DNA from: an uncultured Bacilli bacterium | GTDB lineage: Bacteria; Bacillota_I; Bacilli_A; ML615J-28; CAG-698 | Reading direction: 5' to 3' | Length of the DNA stretch: 12,032 nt | Assembly: GCA_947624315.1 (NCBI GenBank) | Contig: CANQJU010000015.1 | Location: 1 to 12,032, forward strand | Part shown: positions 1 to 7,680 of the stretch, one piece after another | Numbering within the stretch: position 1 is the stretch's first letter | Layout of the letters: every line of letters starts with the position of its first letter | Notes under the pieces: model-generated | Database searches by the model: none | Told to the model about the DNA's origin: nothing | The model's input: the letters and a program-made list of their open reading frames with translations, nothing else | Made by a program: the position numbers and the translations under genes

Positions 1-287
1 ATGCAAGTAAATATTATACAAATAGTGAAAGCTATGACCCTCAATCAATTAAGAGAGCTGCAATCGAATCAAGAATTGATGATCCTGAATCAGTAGAAGC
101 TGCAATGTGGTGGACAGCTGATAAAGTTATCTTCGATTCAGTACAAAACTTCGAATACACATCTCCATCTGGAAACCCATTAAATGGTGCTATTACAAGA
201 ACTGTTAAGGGTGCAGATTTCGAAGCTGAAATGGATGCTATATTCGCTGAATACGATAATGACTTCCAAGCTTATGCAGCTAAATAA
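1..287 (+). CDS. 3' end of a gene, possibly an ABC transporter solute-binding protein (partial)
   Basis: The reading frame is open from the window edge (first full codon at base 3) to a TAA at 285-287, so only the last 94 residues are present. The ATG at 105 is an internal methionine and not the start. The fragment is hydrophilic and rich in Asp, Glu, Ala and aromatic residues, with no membrane segment. It ends in an amphipathic helix (FEAEMDAIFAEYDNDFQAY) of the kind that closes many extracellular sugar-binding proteins. Codons are biased to TTC, AAC and TAC compared with the downstream operon, which is typical of an abundant protein. The other end of the window also encodes a solute-binding protein, which supports the guess. 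A strong terminator follows directly, so this is the last gene of its unit. The family assignment is weak; that a real coding frame is present is much more secure. Confidence 0.5.
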   Translation, partial: ASKYYTNSESYDPQSIKRAAIESRIDDPESVEAAMWWTADKVIFDSVQNFEYTSPSGNPLNGAITRTVKGADFEAEMDAIFAEYDNDFQAYAAK

Positions 288-296
288 TTAGAATTT

Positions 297-326
297 AAGA
301 GACTACATTTGTAGTCTCTTTTTTTT
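297..326 (+). terminator. Rho-independent terminator after the first gene
   Basis: A perfect 9-bp stem (AGAGACTAC at 298-306, GTAGTCTCT at 311-319) encloses a 4-base ATTT loop and runs straight into eight T residues (319-326). An A at 297 can add one more pair with T320. It starts ten bases after the TAA of the upstream gene, the classic intrinsic terminator position, and separates that gene from the downstream operon. Confidence 0.93.
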
Positions 327-380
327 ACAAAAAATATATTAATAAGAAATTGAATTTTTGTTTTTTTATTAATAAAATTA

Positions 381-411
381 TGTTATAATATTATTAACTA
401 GAGGTGTAAAA
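381..411 (+). promoter_or_regulatory. Extended -10 promoter and RBS of the six-gene operon
   Basis: A consensus TATAAT lies at 384-389 and is preceded by TG at 381-382 (TGnTATAAT), an extended -10 element. At the expected -35 position (about 361-366) there is only a T-run, so recognition would rely on the extended -10. A Shine-Dalgarno GAGGTG at 401-406 sits five bases before the ATG at 412. This would give a very short leader of roughly 15 bases. A 9-base direct repeat, TATTAATAA, at 337-345 and 367-375 flanks the region upstream. Given the AT content, it is only a weak operator candidate. Confidence 0.7.
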
Positions 412-2616
412 ATGAAAACAAAATTAATGAGTATTATTAATAATGAAATCTATATTGGTAAATATAAAGCTAGTGATTTAGCTAATATTTATAAAACTCC
501 TTTATATGTTTATGATGAACAAGGAATAATTGACAAAATAGAAACATTTAAAAAATATTTTGTTAGTAAAAAATATGAATGTTTTACTGTATATGCATCT
601 AAAGCCTTTTTAGCTCCAAGAATGTGCGATATTTTAAAAGAATATAATATGGGAATTGATGCTGTTAGTAGTGGCGATTTATATATGATTAATAAAAGTC
701 ATTTCCCTATGGAAAATGTTGTTTTACATGGCAATAATAAATCTAATGAAGAATTAGGTATGGCTATTGATTTAGGAGTTGGTTATGTTGTTGTTGATAG
801 TTTGGATGAACTTATTCGTTTGGATAAATTAGCTAAAACAGCTAAAAATCCTGTTAAAACATTAATCAGAGTTAATCCAGGAATCGAAGCTCATACACAT
901 GCTTATATAGAAACATCACTATTAAATTCTAAATTTGGTGAATCAATTTATGACAAAGAAGTTTTTTTGAAAATGGCTGAAATTTATAAGAATTCATCTA
1001 AAGTTGTTTTTGAAGGTTTTCATTCTCATATTGGCTCACAAATTAATCAAGTTGATTCCTTTTTAGCTCAAGGAAAAGCAATGGGCAAATTTGTTATCGA
1101 CTTTTATAAAAAGACAGGATTAAAGGTAAAGACTTTAAATATGGGTGGAGGATTTGCCATTAAGTATTTAGATGATGATAAGGAGATATCTTTAAAGGAT
1201 ATGCTTCCTAAAATGGTAAAAAATTTGGAAGACATATTTTCTCAAGAAGATGTTGGCTTGGAAAAATTAATGATAGAACCAGGTCGCTCATTAGTTGGCG
1301 ATAGCGGAGTAACTTTATACAAAGCTGGAAGTGGTAAGACAACATATGGTGGCAAAAAATATGTTTTCATTGATGGCGGTATGGCTGATAATATTCGCCC
1401 AGCTTTATATCAAGCTAAATATAGTGTTGATATTGCCAATCGTGTGGAAAGTGGCAAGAGGGAATTAAAGGATGTTGTTGGAAAATGCTGTGAGTCTGGT
1501 GATATTATTGCCAGTGATGTTATGTTGGGGGAAGTAAAGGAAAATGATACCATTTTGGTTTATTCAACAGGGGCTTATTGTTATTCAATGTCTATGAATT
1601 ATAATGGATTAATTAGAGGAGCAGTAGTCTTTGTTAATGATGATAAATGTAATGTAGTAATAAGGAGACAAACAGTTATGGATTTAGTAAATACAGCCGT
1701 ATTTAAAGAAGAAAAGGTAAAAGTATTTGATACTCATAGTGATATGTTATATGATTTATATACAAGATATTTAAAAGGAAATAAAAACAGATTCAAAGAG
1801 TTTCACGTACCTCAATTAAAAAATAGTTTAGTTCGTGGAGCTATTTGGACAATGTATTCTCCTAGTGATTTTAACCTAATAGAAGCTGTTAAAATTGCAA
1901 TGTCTTGTATTGATTTAAGTGATTTTAAAGAGTTCAATGTTTTATTTGGTCTTGAAGGATTACGCAATTTAGAAAAATGGGAAGATATTGACATTTTATA
2001 CAATTTAGGTTTCCGTCATGCTATGTTAACATGGAATGAAGAAAATAAATATGCTACAGGAGTAGCTGGTGACAAGGAAAGAGGATTGCAAGAGGATGGT
2101 AAGAAGTTGTTAAAGAGAATGATGGAATTAGGAATGATTATTGATTTAGCTCATCTTAATGAAAAAAGCTTTTATGATGTTTTAGAGTTTGTTGGTGATT
2201 ACCCTAAATTAATTTATTCACATGGCTGTTGCAAAGCTATTTGTGATCATCGTCGTAATATGACTGATGAACAAATGAAAGCTTTAGCAAAAGTTGATGG
2301 TTTGTTTGGTCTTACTTTAGCAAATAATTTTGTAAGTAAAAACAAAGATGAACAAGATGTAAAACATTTCTTGAACCATTTAGATAGGGCTATCAAAGTT
2401 ATGGGTATTGATCATGTTTGCTTCGGATTTGACTTTATGGATTATTTAGCTGAATATGGCAATGATAATATTGAAGATGTTAGTAATGCAACTTTAGTAT
2501 ATAATATTATTGATGGAATGCGTACAAGAGGATATACTGAAGAAGAGATTGAAAAGATTTCTTGGAAGAATTTCTATGATAAATATCATGATTTAATTGC
2601 AATAAAGGGAGAATAA
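412..2616 (+). CDS. Diaminopimelate decarboxylase fused to M19 (membrane/renal-type) dipeptidase
   Basis: This single 734-residue chain carries two complete enzymes. Residues 1 to about 427 are a fold-type III PLP decarboxylase of the LysA family (meso-DAP to L-lysine plus CO2). Visible motifs are the PLP lysine in YASKAF (K64), HSHIGS (204-209), the GGG phosphate loop (245-247), EPGR (289-292), RPALY (329-333), the substrate cysteine CESGD (360-364) and GAY followed by SMSMNYN (387-398). Residues from about 436 to 730 are a peptidase M19 barrel. It has HxD (H442, D444), bridging glutamate in GLEG (E515), zinc histidines in DLAH (H581) and YSH (H604), the RRN substrate arginine region (614-616) and the catalytic aspartate in GFDF (D674). 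The linker is only about ten residues. Each half matches the normal length of its stand-alone family. There is no signal peptide, so the protein is cytoplasmic. It is the first gene of the operon. In a cell-wall salvage context it would split D-residue-containing dipeptides and decarboxylate DAP. Family calls are strong; substrates are inferred. Confidence 0.93.
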   Translation: MKTKLMSIINNEIYIGKYKASDLANIYKTPLYVYDEQGIIDKIETFKKYFVSKKYECFTVYASKAFLAPRMCDILKEYNMGIDAVSSGDLYMINKSHFPMENVVLHGNNKSNEELGMAIDLGVGYVVVDSLDELIRLDKLAKTAKNPVKTLIRVNPGIEAHTHAYIETSLLNSKFGESIYDKEVFLKMAEIYKNSSKVVFEGFHSHIGSQINQVDSFLAQGKAMGKFVIDFYKKTGLKVKTLNMGGGFAIKYLDDDKEISLKDMLPKMVKNLEDIFSQEDVGLEKLMIEPGRSLVGDSGVTLYKAGSGKTTYGGKKYVFIDGGMADNIRPALYQAKYSVDIANRVESGKRELKDVVGKCCESGDIIASDVMLGEVKENDTILVYSTGAYCYSMSMNYNGLIRGAVVFVNDDKCNVVIRRQTVMDLVNTAVFKEEKVKVFDTHSDMLYDLYTRYLKGNKNRFKEFHVPQLKNSLVRGAIWTMYSPSDFNLIEAVKIAMSCIDLSDFKEFNVLFGLEGLRNLEKWEDIDILYNLGFRHAMLTWNEENKYATGVAGDKERGLQEDGKKLLKRMMELGMIIDLAHLNEKSFYDVLEFVGDYPKLIYSHGCCKAICDHRRNMTDEQMKALAKVDGLFGLTLANNFVSKNKDEQDVKHFLNHLDRAIKVMGIDHVCFGFDFMDYLAEYGNDNIEDVSNATLVYNIIDGMRTRGYTEEEIEKISWKNFYDKYHDLIAIKGE

Positions 2617-2617
2617 T

Positions 2618-3706
2618 ATGAACAAAGAAAAGTTAGAAGGTTTGAATCAATTAATAGTTGATGCGATTAATAATGAAGCTATGCCTGGAGCTAATTATTG
2701 CTTAGTGACTGATGATGGTGTTGAACTTGCTTCTTTTGGTAAAAAAGCTTTAATTCCTGTTGTTGAAGAAAACGATGCTGATACATTATATGATATGGCT
2801 TCTTGTAGCAAGGTTATTTCCACAACCTCTTGTTTATTTAAATTGATGGAACAAGGAAAGATTAGATTATATGATAGTGTTAAAAGTTATCTTCCTCGTT
2901 TTCGTTATTCAAATATTACTATTTGGGATTTGATGACTCATACTTCTGGACTTCCTGCTGATGTTATTCGCAGTAATCGCTTAAAAAGTAGAGAAGAAGC
3001 ATTGGATAAAATTTATGATATTCAATTAGCATATGAAAAGAATACTAAAATTGTTTATTCTGATATTGGTTTTATTCTACTTGGGGAAATTGTTGCTCAA
3101 GTAAGTGGTATGCCTTTAGATGAATTTGCTAAAAAGTATATATTTGATCCTCTTGAGATGACTTCAACTGGATATAATCCTAGTGATATTAATAGATGCG
3201 CTCCTACTGAAGTAAGAAAGGATGAAGTTGTTGATGGACTTTTAAGAGGAAAAGTTCATGATGAAAAAGCTTATATCTTAGGAGGAGTAGCTGGACACGC
3301 TGGTTTGTTTAGCTGTGTTAGTGATTTAAGTCATTTTATCCAAATGATTTTAAATAATGGTGTTTATAAAGGCAAACAAATTTTTTCTCAAGCTACTATT
3401 GATTTAATGTTTACTCCTCAAGTTAGAGATACAAATGGAGTTGCTTTAGATAATGATCAAAGAGGTTTAGGATGGATTGTTCGTGGCAACTATTGTTCAG
3501 CTGGCGATTTAGCAAGTCCTGAAACCATTTTACATACAGGATTTACTGGTACTAATATTTTTGTTGATCGAATTAATAGAGTTGGTTTTGCCCTTTTGGC
3601 TAATCGCGTTCATCCAACAAGAGAAAATGTTAAGATTATCCCTTTAAGAGCGAAAATCGGAAATTATGTAATTGCAAATTTTGGAGGAAGAAATCGTGGA
3701 AATTAA
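2618..3706 (+). CDS. Serine hydrolase of the beta-lactamase/penicillin-binding-protein superfamily (AmiE/YbbE- or esterase-like)
   Basis: This 362-residue soluble serine hydrolase of the class C beta-lactamase/EstB type (PF00144) has all three active-site motifs. They are SxxK at S62-C-S-K65, the Tyr motif YSD at 147-149 (in VYSDIGF), and HTG at 306-308 replacing the KTG box. LMTHTSGLP (105-113) is a further family hallmark. There is no signal peptide or membrane anchor, unlike secreted beta-lactamases, so an antibiotic-resistance role is unlikely. Members of this superfamily act as D-aminopeptidases, D,D-carboxypeptidases, esterases and, as I recall for Bacillus subtilis AmiE (YbbE), as N-acetylmuramoyl-L-alanine amidase next to the glycosidase NagZ. 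A similar amidase role fits these neighbours but is inferred. The gene starts one base after the upstream stop, with AAAGGGAG (2604-2611) as ribosome binding site. Its 3' end contains the ribosome binding site and start of the next gene. Confidence 0.85.
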   Translation: MNKEKLEGLNQLIVDAINNEAMPGANYCLVTDDGVELASFGKKALIPVVEENDADTLYDMASCSKVISTTSCLFKLMEQGKIRLYDSVKSYLPRFRYSNITIWDLMTHTSGLPADVIRSNRLKSREEALDKIYDIQLAYEKNTKIVYSDIGFILLGEIVAQVSGMPLDEFAKKYIFDPLEMTSTGYNPSDINRCAPTEVRKDEVVDGLLRGKVHDEKAYILGGVAGHAGLFSCVSDLSHFIQMILNNGVYKGKQIFSQATIDLMFTPQVRDTNGVALDNDQRGLGWIVRGNYCSAGDLASPETILHTGFTGTNIFVDRINRVGFALLANRVHPTRENVKIIPLRAKIGNYVIANFGGRNRGN

Positions 3707-4676
3707 AACAATGACAGAAGAAATGATTAATGATGTTGTTAATCTATGGAATAATAATGTATATCAAAGAGGAATATATGCTGAATGGAGTGTTGAAGGT
3801 TTTATTCAAAAATTTATTAAAAATCCTTTTTGCGATAAAGATGGCTTTTTAGTGGCTCTTGATAATAACAAAATAGTTGGATTTGGACATGCTTCATATA
3901 ACAATCAAGGGAAAGATCCAGCCTTAACTCCTGGATATATTACTTGTGTTGTTGTTGATGAGAAGTATCAAAAACAAGGATTAGGAACTAAAATTTTAAA
4001 AGCTTTGGAAGATTTTTTAAAGAGCAAAGGCAAAACATATGTTCGCAACTACTTCGCTAATCCTGTTAATTTGAAATGGTATATTCCAGGATTTGACCAT
4101 CATGAACATGCTGGTGCTCCCGCAGTAGCTTTTAATAGCCCTTTTTATTTCCTTTTACTTGCTAATGGATATGTTCCTAATGGACAACAAGATGGTTTCC
4201 ATATTGATTTAAGAAAATATCAAATGGATGAACAAGTTAAAAAAAGAATTAAAGAAAATGAAAAAGATGGATATTATATTACAATATATGAAAAGAAACA
4301 TCATGGCTTTGATGAATTATTTGATGCTTTAGGTAATGATGGTTGGAAACAAGCTATTCACAATAATTTGAATAGAGAACATCCATCACCTATATTGATT
4401 GTTGAGAAGGATGGAGAAATATTAGGATTTACTGGACCTATTAAAACTGAACCAAGTGGAAGAGCATCTTTATCTGGTGTTGGTATTCATCCAAAAGTTC
4501 AAGGTAGAGGACTTGGAAAAACAATGTTTTGCACGTTGTGTCAAAAGTCAAAAGAAAATGGAGCTAGTTTTATGACTCTGTTTACAGGTAGTGATAATCT
4601 TGCTAGAAATATATATATGTATGCGGGATTAAGAATTGTTCAATCTTTCGCAATCATGAGAAAGGAGCTTAAATAA
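3696..4676 (+). CDS. Tandem GNAT-family N-acetyltransferase
   Basis: I place the start at GTG 3696 rather than the in-frame TTG at 3672. A perfect GGAGG (3683-3687) sits eight bases before the GTG, and the protein then begins MEIKTMTEEM, a typical GNAT N-terminus. This gives 326 residues and an 11-bp overlap with the upstream gene. Two acetyl-CoA-binding folds are visible. The N-terminal one has YITCVVVDEKYQKQGLG (pyrophosphate loop QKQGLG at 92-97). The C-terminal one has LSGVGIHPKVQGRGLG (QGRGLG at 269-274) followed by helix and strand elements ending NIYMYAGLRIVQ. Both loops match the (Q/R)xxGx(G/A) consensus, so both halves may bind acetyl-CoA. In related double-GNAT proteins often only one half is catalytic. 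The substrate cannot be read from the sequence. An amino sugar or amino acid released by the neighbouring deacetylase or peptidases is plausible. Confidence 0.85.
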   Translation: MEIKTMTEEMINDVVNLWNNNVYQRGIYAEWSVEGFIQKFIKNPFCDKDGFLVALDNNKIVGFGHASYNNQGKDPALTPGYITCVVVDEKYQKQGLGTKILKALEDFLKSKGKTYVRNYFANPVNLKWYIPGFDHHEHAGAPAVAFNSPFYFLLLANGYVPNGQQDGFHIDLRKYQMDEQVKKRIKENEKDGYYITIYEKKHHGFDELFDALGNDGWKQAIHNNLNREHPSPILIVEKDGEILGFTGPIKTEPSGRASLSGVGIHPKVQGRGLGKTMFCTLCQKSKENGASFMTLFTGSDNLARNIYMYAGLRIVQSFAIMRKELK

Positions 4677-5365
4677 TGGCAAAAACATTTATGGCTATTG
4701 GTGGTCACATTGGTGATATGGAACTTACAACAGGATGCGTTTTAGCTCATCAAGCAGTTCATGGCAATAAAATTGTTACTGTTGCTTTGACTGCTGGAGA
4801 AAGAGGAAATCCTAAAGGAATGAGCGTTAGTGATTATCGTGTGCAAAAGGTAAAAGAGGCCAACGAGTTTGCAAAAATGTTAAATGGTGAAGCTGTTGTT
4901 TTCGATTATCCTGATGGAGAATTACCTAATAATGATGAAGTGAGAATGCAAGTTGCAGAGTTAATTCGCAAATATAAACCCGATGTAATCTTTACTCATT
5001 GGAAAGATAGCATGCATAAAGATCATCACAATACACATGAAATTGTTGTTGACGCGGCTTTTTTGGCTAGTTTAGATATGGGTGATAAACTAGAAGGCAC
5101 ACCTCATTATGCTCCTGTATACTTTGCTGAAAACTGGGAAGATAGAGAGAATTTCGATCCATATTTAATTGTTGATTGTAGTGATGGATATGATTTGTGG
5201 TGCCAAGCAATTCAAAAACATTGGTTCATTATGAATAGCCCATCATTTAGATATTATGATTATTATACACATTTAACATATGTGCGCGGTGCTTTAGGTA
5301 AATATAAACATGCACAATGCTTTAATGTAATGGGATATCAAAAGTTTCAAAAAATTAATTTTTAA
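4676..5365 (+). CDS. PIG-L/LmbE-family deacetylase with altered HxDD motif
   Basis: The 229 residues match the usual length of LmbE-type zinc deacetylases, which remove acetyl groups from GlcNAc-type sugars (MshB, BshB and chitobiose deacetylases). The N-terminal zinc motif, normally AHPDDxE, reads GGHIGDME (residues 9-16). The ligand positions H11 and D14 are kept, but the first aspartate, the catalytic base in MshB, is replaced by G13. The second motif, HWKDSMHKDHH (108-118), supplies the third zinc histidine, probably H117. Other family features are LTAGERGNP (38-46), the FDYPDGEL segment (76-83) and the helix-strand pattern of the Rossmann-like fold. There is no signal peptide. The start codon overlaps the upstream stop (TAATG) and has AAAGGAG at 4661-4667. 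Membership is secure. Activity as a deacetylase is uncertain because of the substitution, and it may use a different base or substrate. Confidence 0.85.
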   Translation: MAKTFMAIGGHIGDMELTTGCVLAHQAVHGNKIVTVALTAGERGNPKGMSVSDYRVQKVKEANEFAKMLNGEAVVFDYPDGELPNNDEVRMQVAELIRKYKPDVIFTHWKDSMHKDHHNTHEIVVDAAFLASLDMGDKLEGTPHYAPVYFAENWEDRENFDPYLIVDCSDGYDLWCQAIQKHWFIMNSPSFRYYDYYTHLTYVRGALGKYKHAQCFNVMGYQKFQKINF

Positions 5366-6312
5366 TGAAAAACAAACCCTTAAGAATCAAACCAGGTGAT
5401 ACAATTGGTATCATAAATCCATCCTTTAAAAATCCTCAGGATTCTTTAAATAGATATCAAAATATGATTTCTGAGATTGAAAAAAGAGGATATAAAATAA
5501 AGTTTGGTAAAAGTTTTTTTGCTGAGGAAGGGTATTTGGCTGGTAGTGATTCTTTGAGAAAACAAGATATAATAGATATGTTTTTAGATGATGAAGTAGA
5601 TGCAATAATATGCATGCGTGGAGGATATGGCGCAAGTCGTATAGTTGATGAAATTGATTATGAAGTGATAAAGAAACATCCTAAAATATTTTGTGGATTT
5701 AGCGATATAACAGTATTCCTTAATGCTTTTTATCGCCAAGCTTATATGCCAACTATCCATGGTCTTGTGGGGATTTATATTGGCAACAGTAAAGTGGATG
5801 AATTTAGTACTAATGATTTTTGGAATTTTTTAGAACAAAAAACATTGGGAAAGGTTTTAAAAAATCCTAATGATGATGCTAAAACTTTAATTGGTGGAGT
5901 TTGTAAAGGCGAACTGGTTGGTGGTAATTTGAGTTTACTTGCTACTTTAGCTGGTAGTGAATATGAAGCAGATTTTACCGATAAGATTGTTTTTATTGAG
6001 GAAGTTACGGAAGAACCATATCAAATAGATCGATATCTTTCTAGCTTAAAAGTAAACAAATGTTTAGAAAAAGCTAAAGGTTTTGTTTTTGGATATTTTA
6101 CTGACTGCAATAAAAGCGAATCACGACAAGGAACACAAGATGTTATCGATGTCATAAAGGATTATGTATTGAGTTTAGGTAAGCCAACAATTTACAATTT
6201 TGCTTGTGGCCATAGTTTTCCTTTTGTTACTTTACCAATAGGAATTGAAGTTGAACTTGATGCTTATAAAAAAACAATAACAATTACAGAGGAGTTTTAT
6301 AAAGATGAGTAA
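5365..6312 (+). CDS. ldcA: L,D-carboxypeptidase, peptidase family S66 (LdcA/MccF-like)
   Basis: The 315 residues match family S66, cytoplasmic serine peptidases that remove the terminal D-Ala from murein tetrapeptides (LdcA) or detoxify microcin C-like compounds (MccF). Hallmarks are the N-terminal strand KPGDTIGIINPS (9-20), RGGYGASRI (85-93), the nucleophile elbow GFSD (S113), GGNLSLL (187-193), the acidic segment FIEEVTEEPYQIDR with the catalytic glutamate probably E212, and GHS with H283 completing the Ser-Glu-His triad. There is no signal peptide, in line with an intracellular recycling role. Within a cluster of glycosidases and DAP enzymes, the LdcA role is more likely than MccF. The gene overlaps the upstream stop by one base (TAATG). 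No Shine-Dalgarno sequence is visible in the AT-rich stretch before the ATG, so translation probably depends on re-initiation by ribosomes finishing the deacetylase gene. Confidence 0.88.
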   Translation: MKNKPLRIKPGDTIGIINPSFKNPQDSLNRYQNMISEIEKRGYKIKFGKSFFAEEGYLAGSDSLRKQDIIDMFLDDEVDAIICMRGGYGASRIVDEIDYEVIKKHPKIFCGFSDITVFLNAFYRQAYMPTIHGLVGIYIGNSKVDEFSTNDFWNFLEQKTLGKVLKNPNDDAKTLIGGVCKGELVGGNLSLLATLAGSEYEADFTDKIVFIEEVTEEPYQIDRYLSSLKVNKCLEKAKGFVFGYFTDCNKSESRQGTQDVIDVIKDYVLSLGKPTIYNFACGHSFPFVTLPIGIEVELDAYKKTITITEEFYKDE

Positions 6313-7612
6313 ATTTAAACCAATTAAAAGATATAATTTTGAAGGCAATGTTAAGTATTTTGGTAGTGAAGAAGAAGTTCTAATTCCTTGTGAATATAAA
6401 GAACCTAAAGAAGAATTAAGAGGTGTTTGGTTTTCAACAGTAGCCAATATTGATATTCCTAAGATTGAAAGTATTGAGCAATATAAAGAATACTTATTGG
6501 GTGTTATTCAAAAGGTAAAAGAGTATCATTTGAATACAGTTGTTTTCCAAGTCCGTCCAAGTTGTGATGCCTTATATGAATCAGAACTTAATCCATGGAG
6601 TAGTGTTTTAACTGGTGAACAAGGAAAGAATCCTGGTTTTGATGTTTTTGGATATTTTGTTACTGAGGCTAAAAAAGCTGGAATTAGTGTTCATGCATGG
6701 ATTAATCCATATCGTATTAGTGGTGCTAAATTAGATGATTTAAATATTACTAAAGATGAATTCTTAGATACTTTAGCTCCTAATAACTTCGCTCGTTTGC
6801 ACAAAGATTTAGTAATTATGAGCCGCGATAGTAAATTAATTCTTGACCCAGCAAGCAAGGAAGTTATGGAATTTGTTAGTGATAGCGTCTTAGAAGTTGC
6901 TAAAAAATATGATATTAAAGCTGTTCACATTGATGATTATTTCTATCCATATGATCCAATTCGTGATCCTGATGAGTATCAAAAATATAAGAAATCAGGA
7001 TTTACTAACTTATCTGATTTCCGTAGAAACAATGTTGATTTAATGATTGAAATGATTCATAATAAATTAAATACATTGAATAAAAAGGTAGAATTTGGTA
7101 TTAGTCCATTCGGTATTTTTAGAACTAATACAAAATTTGCTAACGGAAAAACAGGTGAAGAGTTCTGGGATAAAGGCTCTAATAATGATGCTTCATGCTT
7201 ATCTTGCTATAAAGCATTATATGCTGATGTTGTAAAATGGATGGAAAAAGGATGGATTGATTATGTAACTCCACAAAATTATTTTGACTTTGATAATGCT
7301 AAAGTTAATGATAAAGGTGAAGAAAAATGCCAAGTTAAATATGCTGATTTAGCTAAATGGTGGAGTGAAATTTGTTACGAAACTAATACAAAATTATATA
7401 TGGGACAAGCTATTTATCGCTATGGAACAGATGCAAACTGGAAAGATGTTGAAGAAATTCCTAATCAAATTAAATACAATCAAACATTAGGAAATGTTAA
7501 AGGAACAATGTTTTTCACATATAAAGATTTTGTAAGAGAAGACAATGAAACTTTAGCTGAAGGACGTAAACTTTTAAAGAAACTTTGGACTAAAGATGTA
7601 AAAGAAATATAA
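6305..7612 (+). CDS. GHL10/UPF0748 glycoside hydrolase-like protein (DigH/YddW family, cytoplasmic form)
   Basis: A 435-residue TIM-barrel protein of the COG1649/PF02638 family. Signatures in order are RGVWFSTVANID (39-50), VVFQVRPSCDALY (79-91), HAWINPYR (130-137), LDPAS (180-184), VHIDDYFYP (207-215), FGISPFGIFR (264-273) and DYVTPQNYF (319-327). The acidic pair D210-D211 on the IDDYFYP strand is a likely active-site element. Escherichia coli DigH (YddW), in this family, cleaves peptidoglycan glycan strands stripped of stem peptides. Characterised members are usually lipoproteins or secreted, but this one starts with a charged, non-hydrophobic N-terminus and lacks any signal peptide, so it should be cytosolic. 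It overlaps the upstream gene by 8 bp, with AGAGGAG at 6288-6294 as ribosome binding site. It is the last gene before a terminator-like hairpin. A muramyl-glycan substrate is inferred from family and neighbours. Confidence 0.85.
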   Translation: MSKFKPIKRYNFEGNVKYFGSEEEVLIPCEYKEPKEELRGVWFSTVANIDIPKIESIEQYKEYLLGVIQKVKEYHLNTVVFQVRPSCDALYESELNPWSSVLTGEQGKNPGFDVFGYFVTEAKKAGISVHAWINPYRISGAKLDDLNITKDEFLDTLAPNNFARLHKDLVIMSRDSKLILDPASKEVMEFVSDSVLEVAKKYDIKAVHIDDYFYPYDPIRDPDEYQKYKKSGFTNLSDFRRNNVDLMIEMIHNKLNTLNKKVEFGISPFGIFRTNTKFANGKTGEEFWDKGSNNDASCLSCYKALYADVVKWMEKGWIDYVTPQNYFDFDNAKVNDKGEEKCQVKYADLAKWWSEICYETNTKLYMGQAIYRYGTDANWKDVEEIPNQIKYNQTLGNVKGTMFFTYKDFVREDNETLAEGRKLLKKLWTKDVKEI

Positions 7613-7618
7613 TAAAAT

Positions 7619-7641
7619 GCCAGTTTTTGCTGGCTTTTATT
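7619..7641 (+). terminator. Probable intrinsic terminator after the six-gene operon
   Basis: GCCAG (7619-7623) pairs with CTGGC (7630-7634). A T-G wobble (7624 with 7629) extends the stem to six pairs around a TTTT loop. The stem is followed by TTTTATT (7635-7641). It lies six bases after the TAA of the GHL10 gene. The stem is short and the U-tract is broken by an A, so some readthrough into the GH20 unit is likely. Confidence 0.7.
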
Positions 7642-7680
7642 ATGACTTTTAATAGGAAAAAATCATTGAGATAATACATC

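Noticed and set aside
1..93. ATG at base 1 opening a short frame of about 30 codons
   Set aside because: It ends at a TAG near base 93 and lies in a different frame from the fragment that continues to 287. It has no upstream context and the other frame has normal coding bias.
337..375. TATTAATAA direct repeat spaced 30 bp before the first operon promoter as a regulator site
   Set aside because: The sequence is extremely AT-rich and low in complexity, so such repeats are expected by chance. It is mentioned only with the promoter.
1812..2003. Minus-strand open frame of 63 codons
   Set aside because: It lies wholly inside the well-supported M19 dipeptidase half and has no ribosome binding site or family resemblance.
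2618..3706. Antibiotic-resistance beta-lactamase
   Set aside because: There is no signal peptide, the third motif is HTG rather than KTG, and the neighbours are cell-wall metabolism genes. A cytosolic hydrolase is more likely.
5426..5635. Minus-strand open frame of 69 codons
   Set aside because: It is antisense to the L,D-carboxypeptidase gene and its composition is what the reverse complement of AT-rich coding DNA gives.
6232..6447. Minus-strand open frame of 71 codons spanning a gene junction
   Set aside because: It overlaps two confident sense genes and their overlap, with no independent signals.
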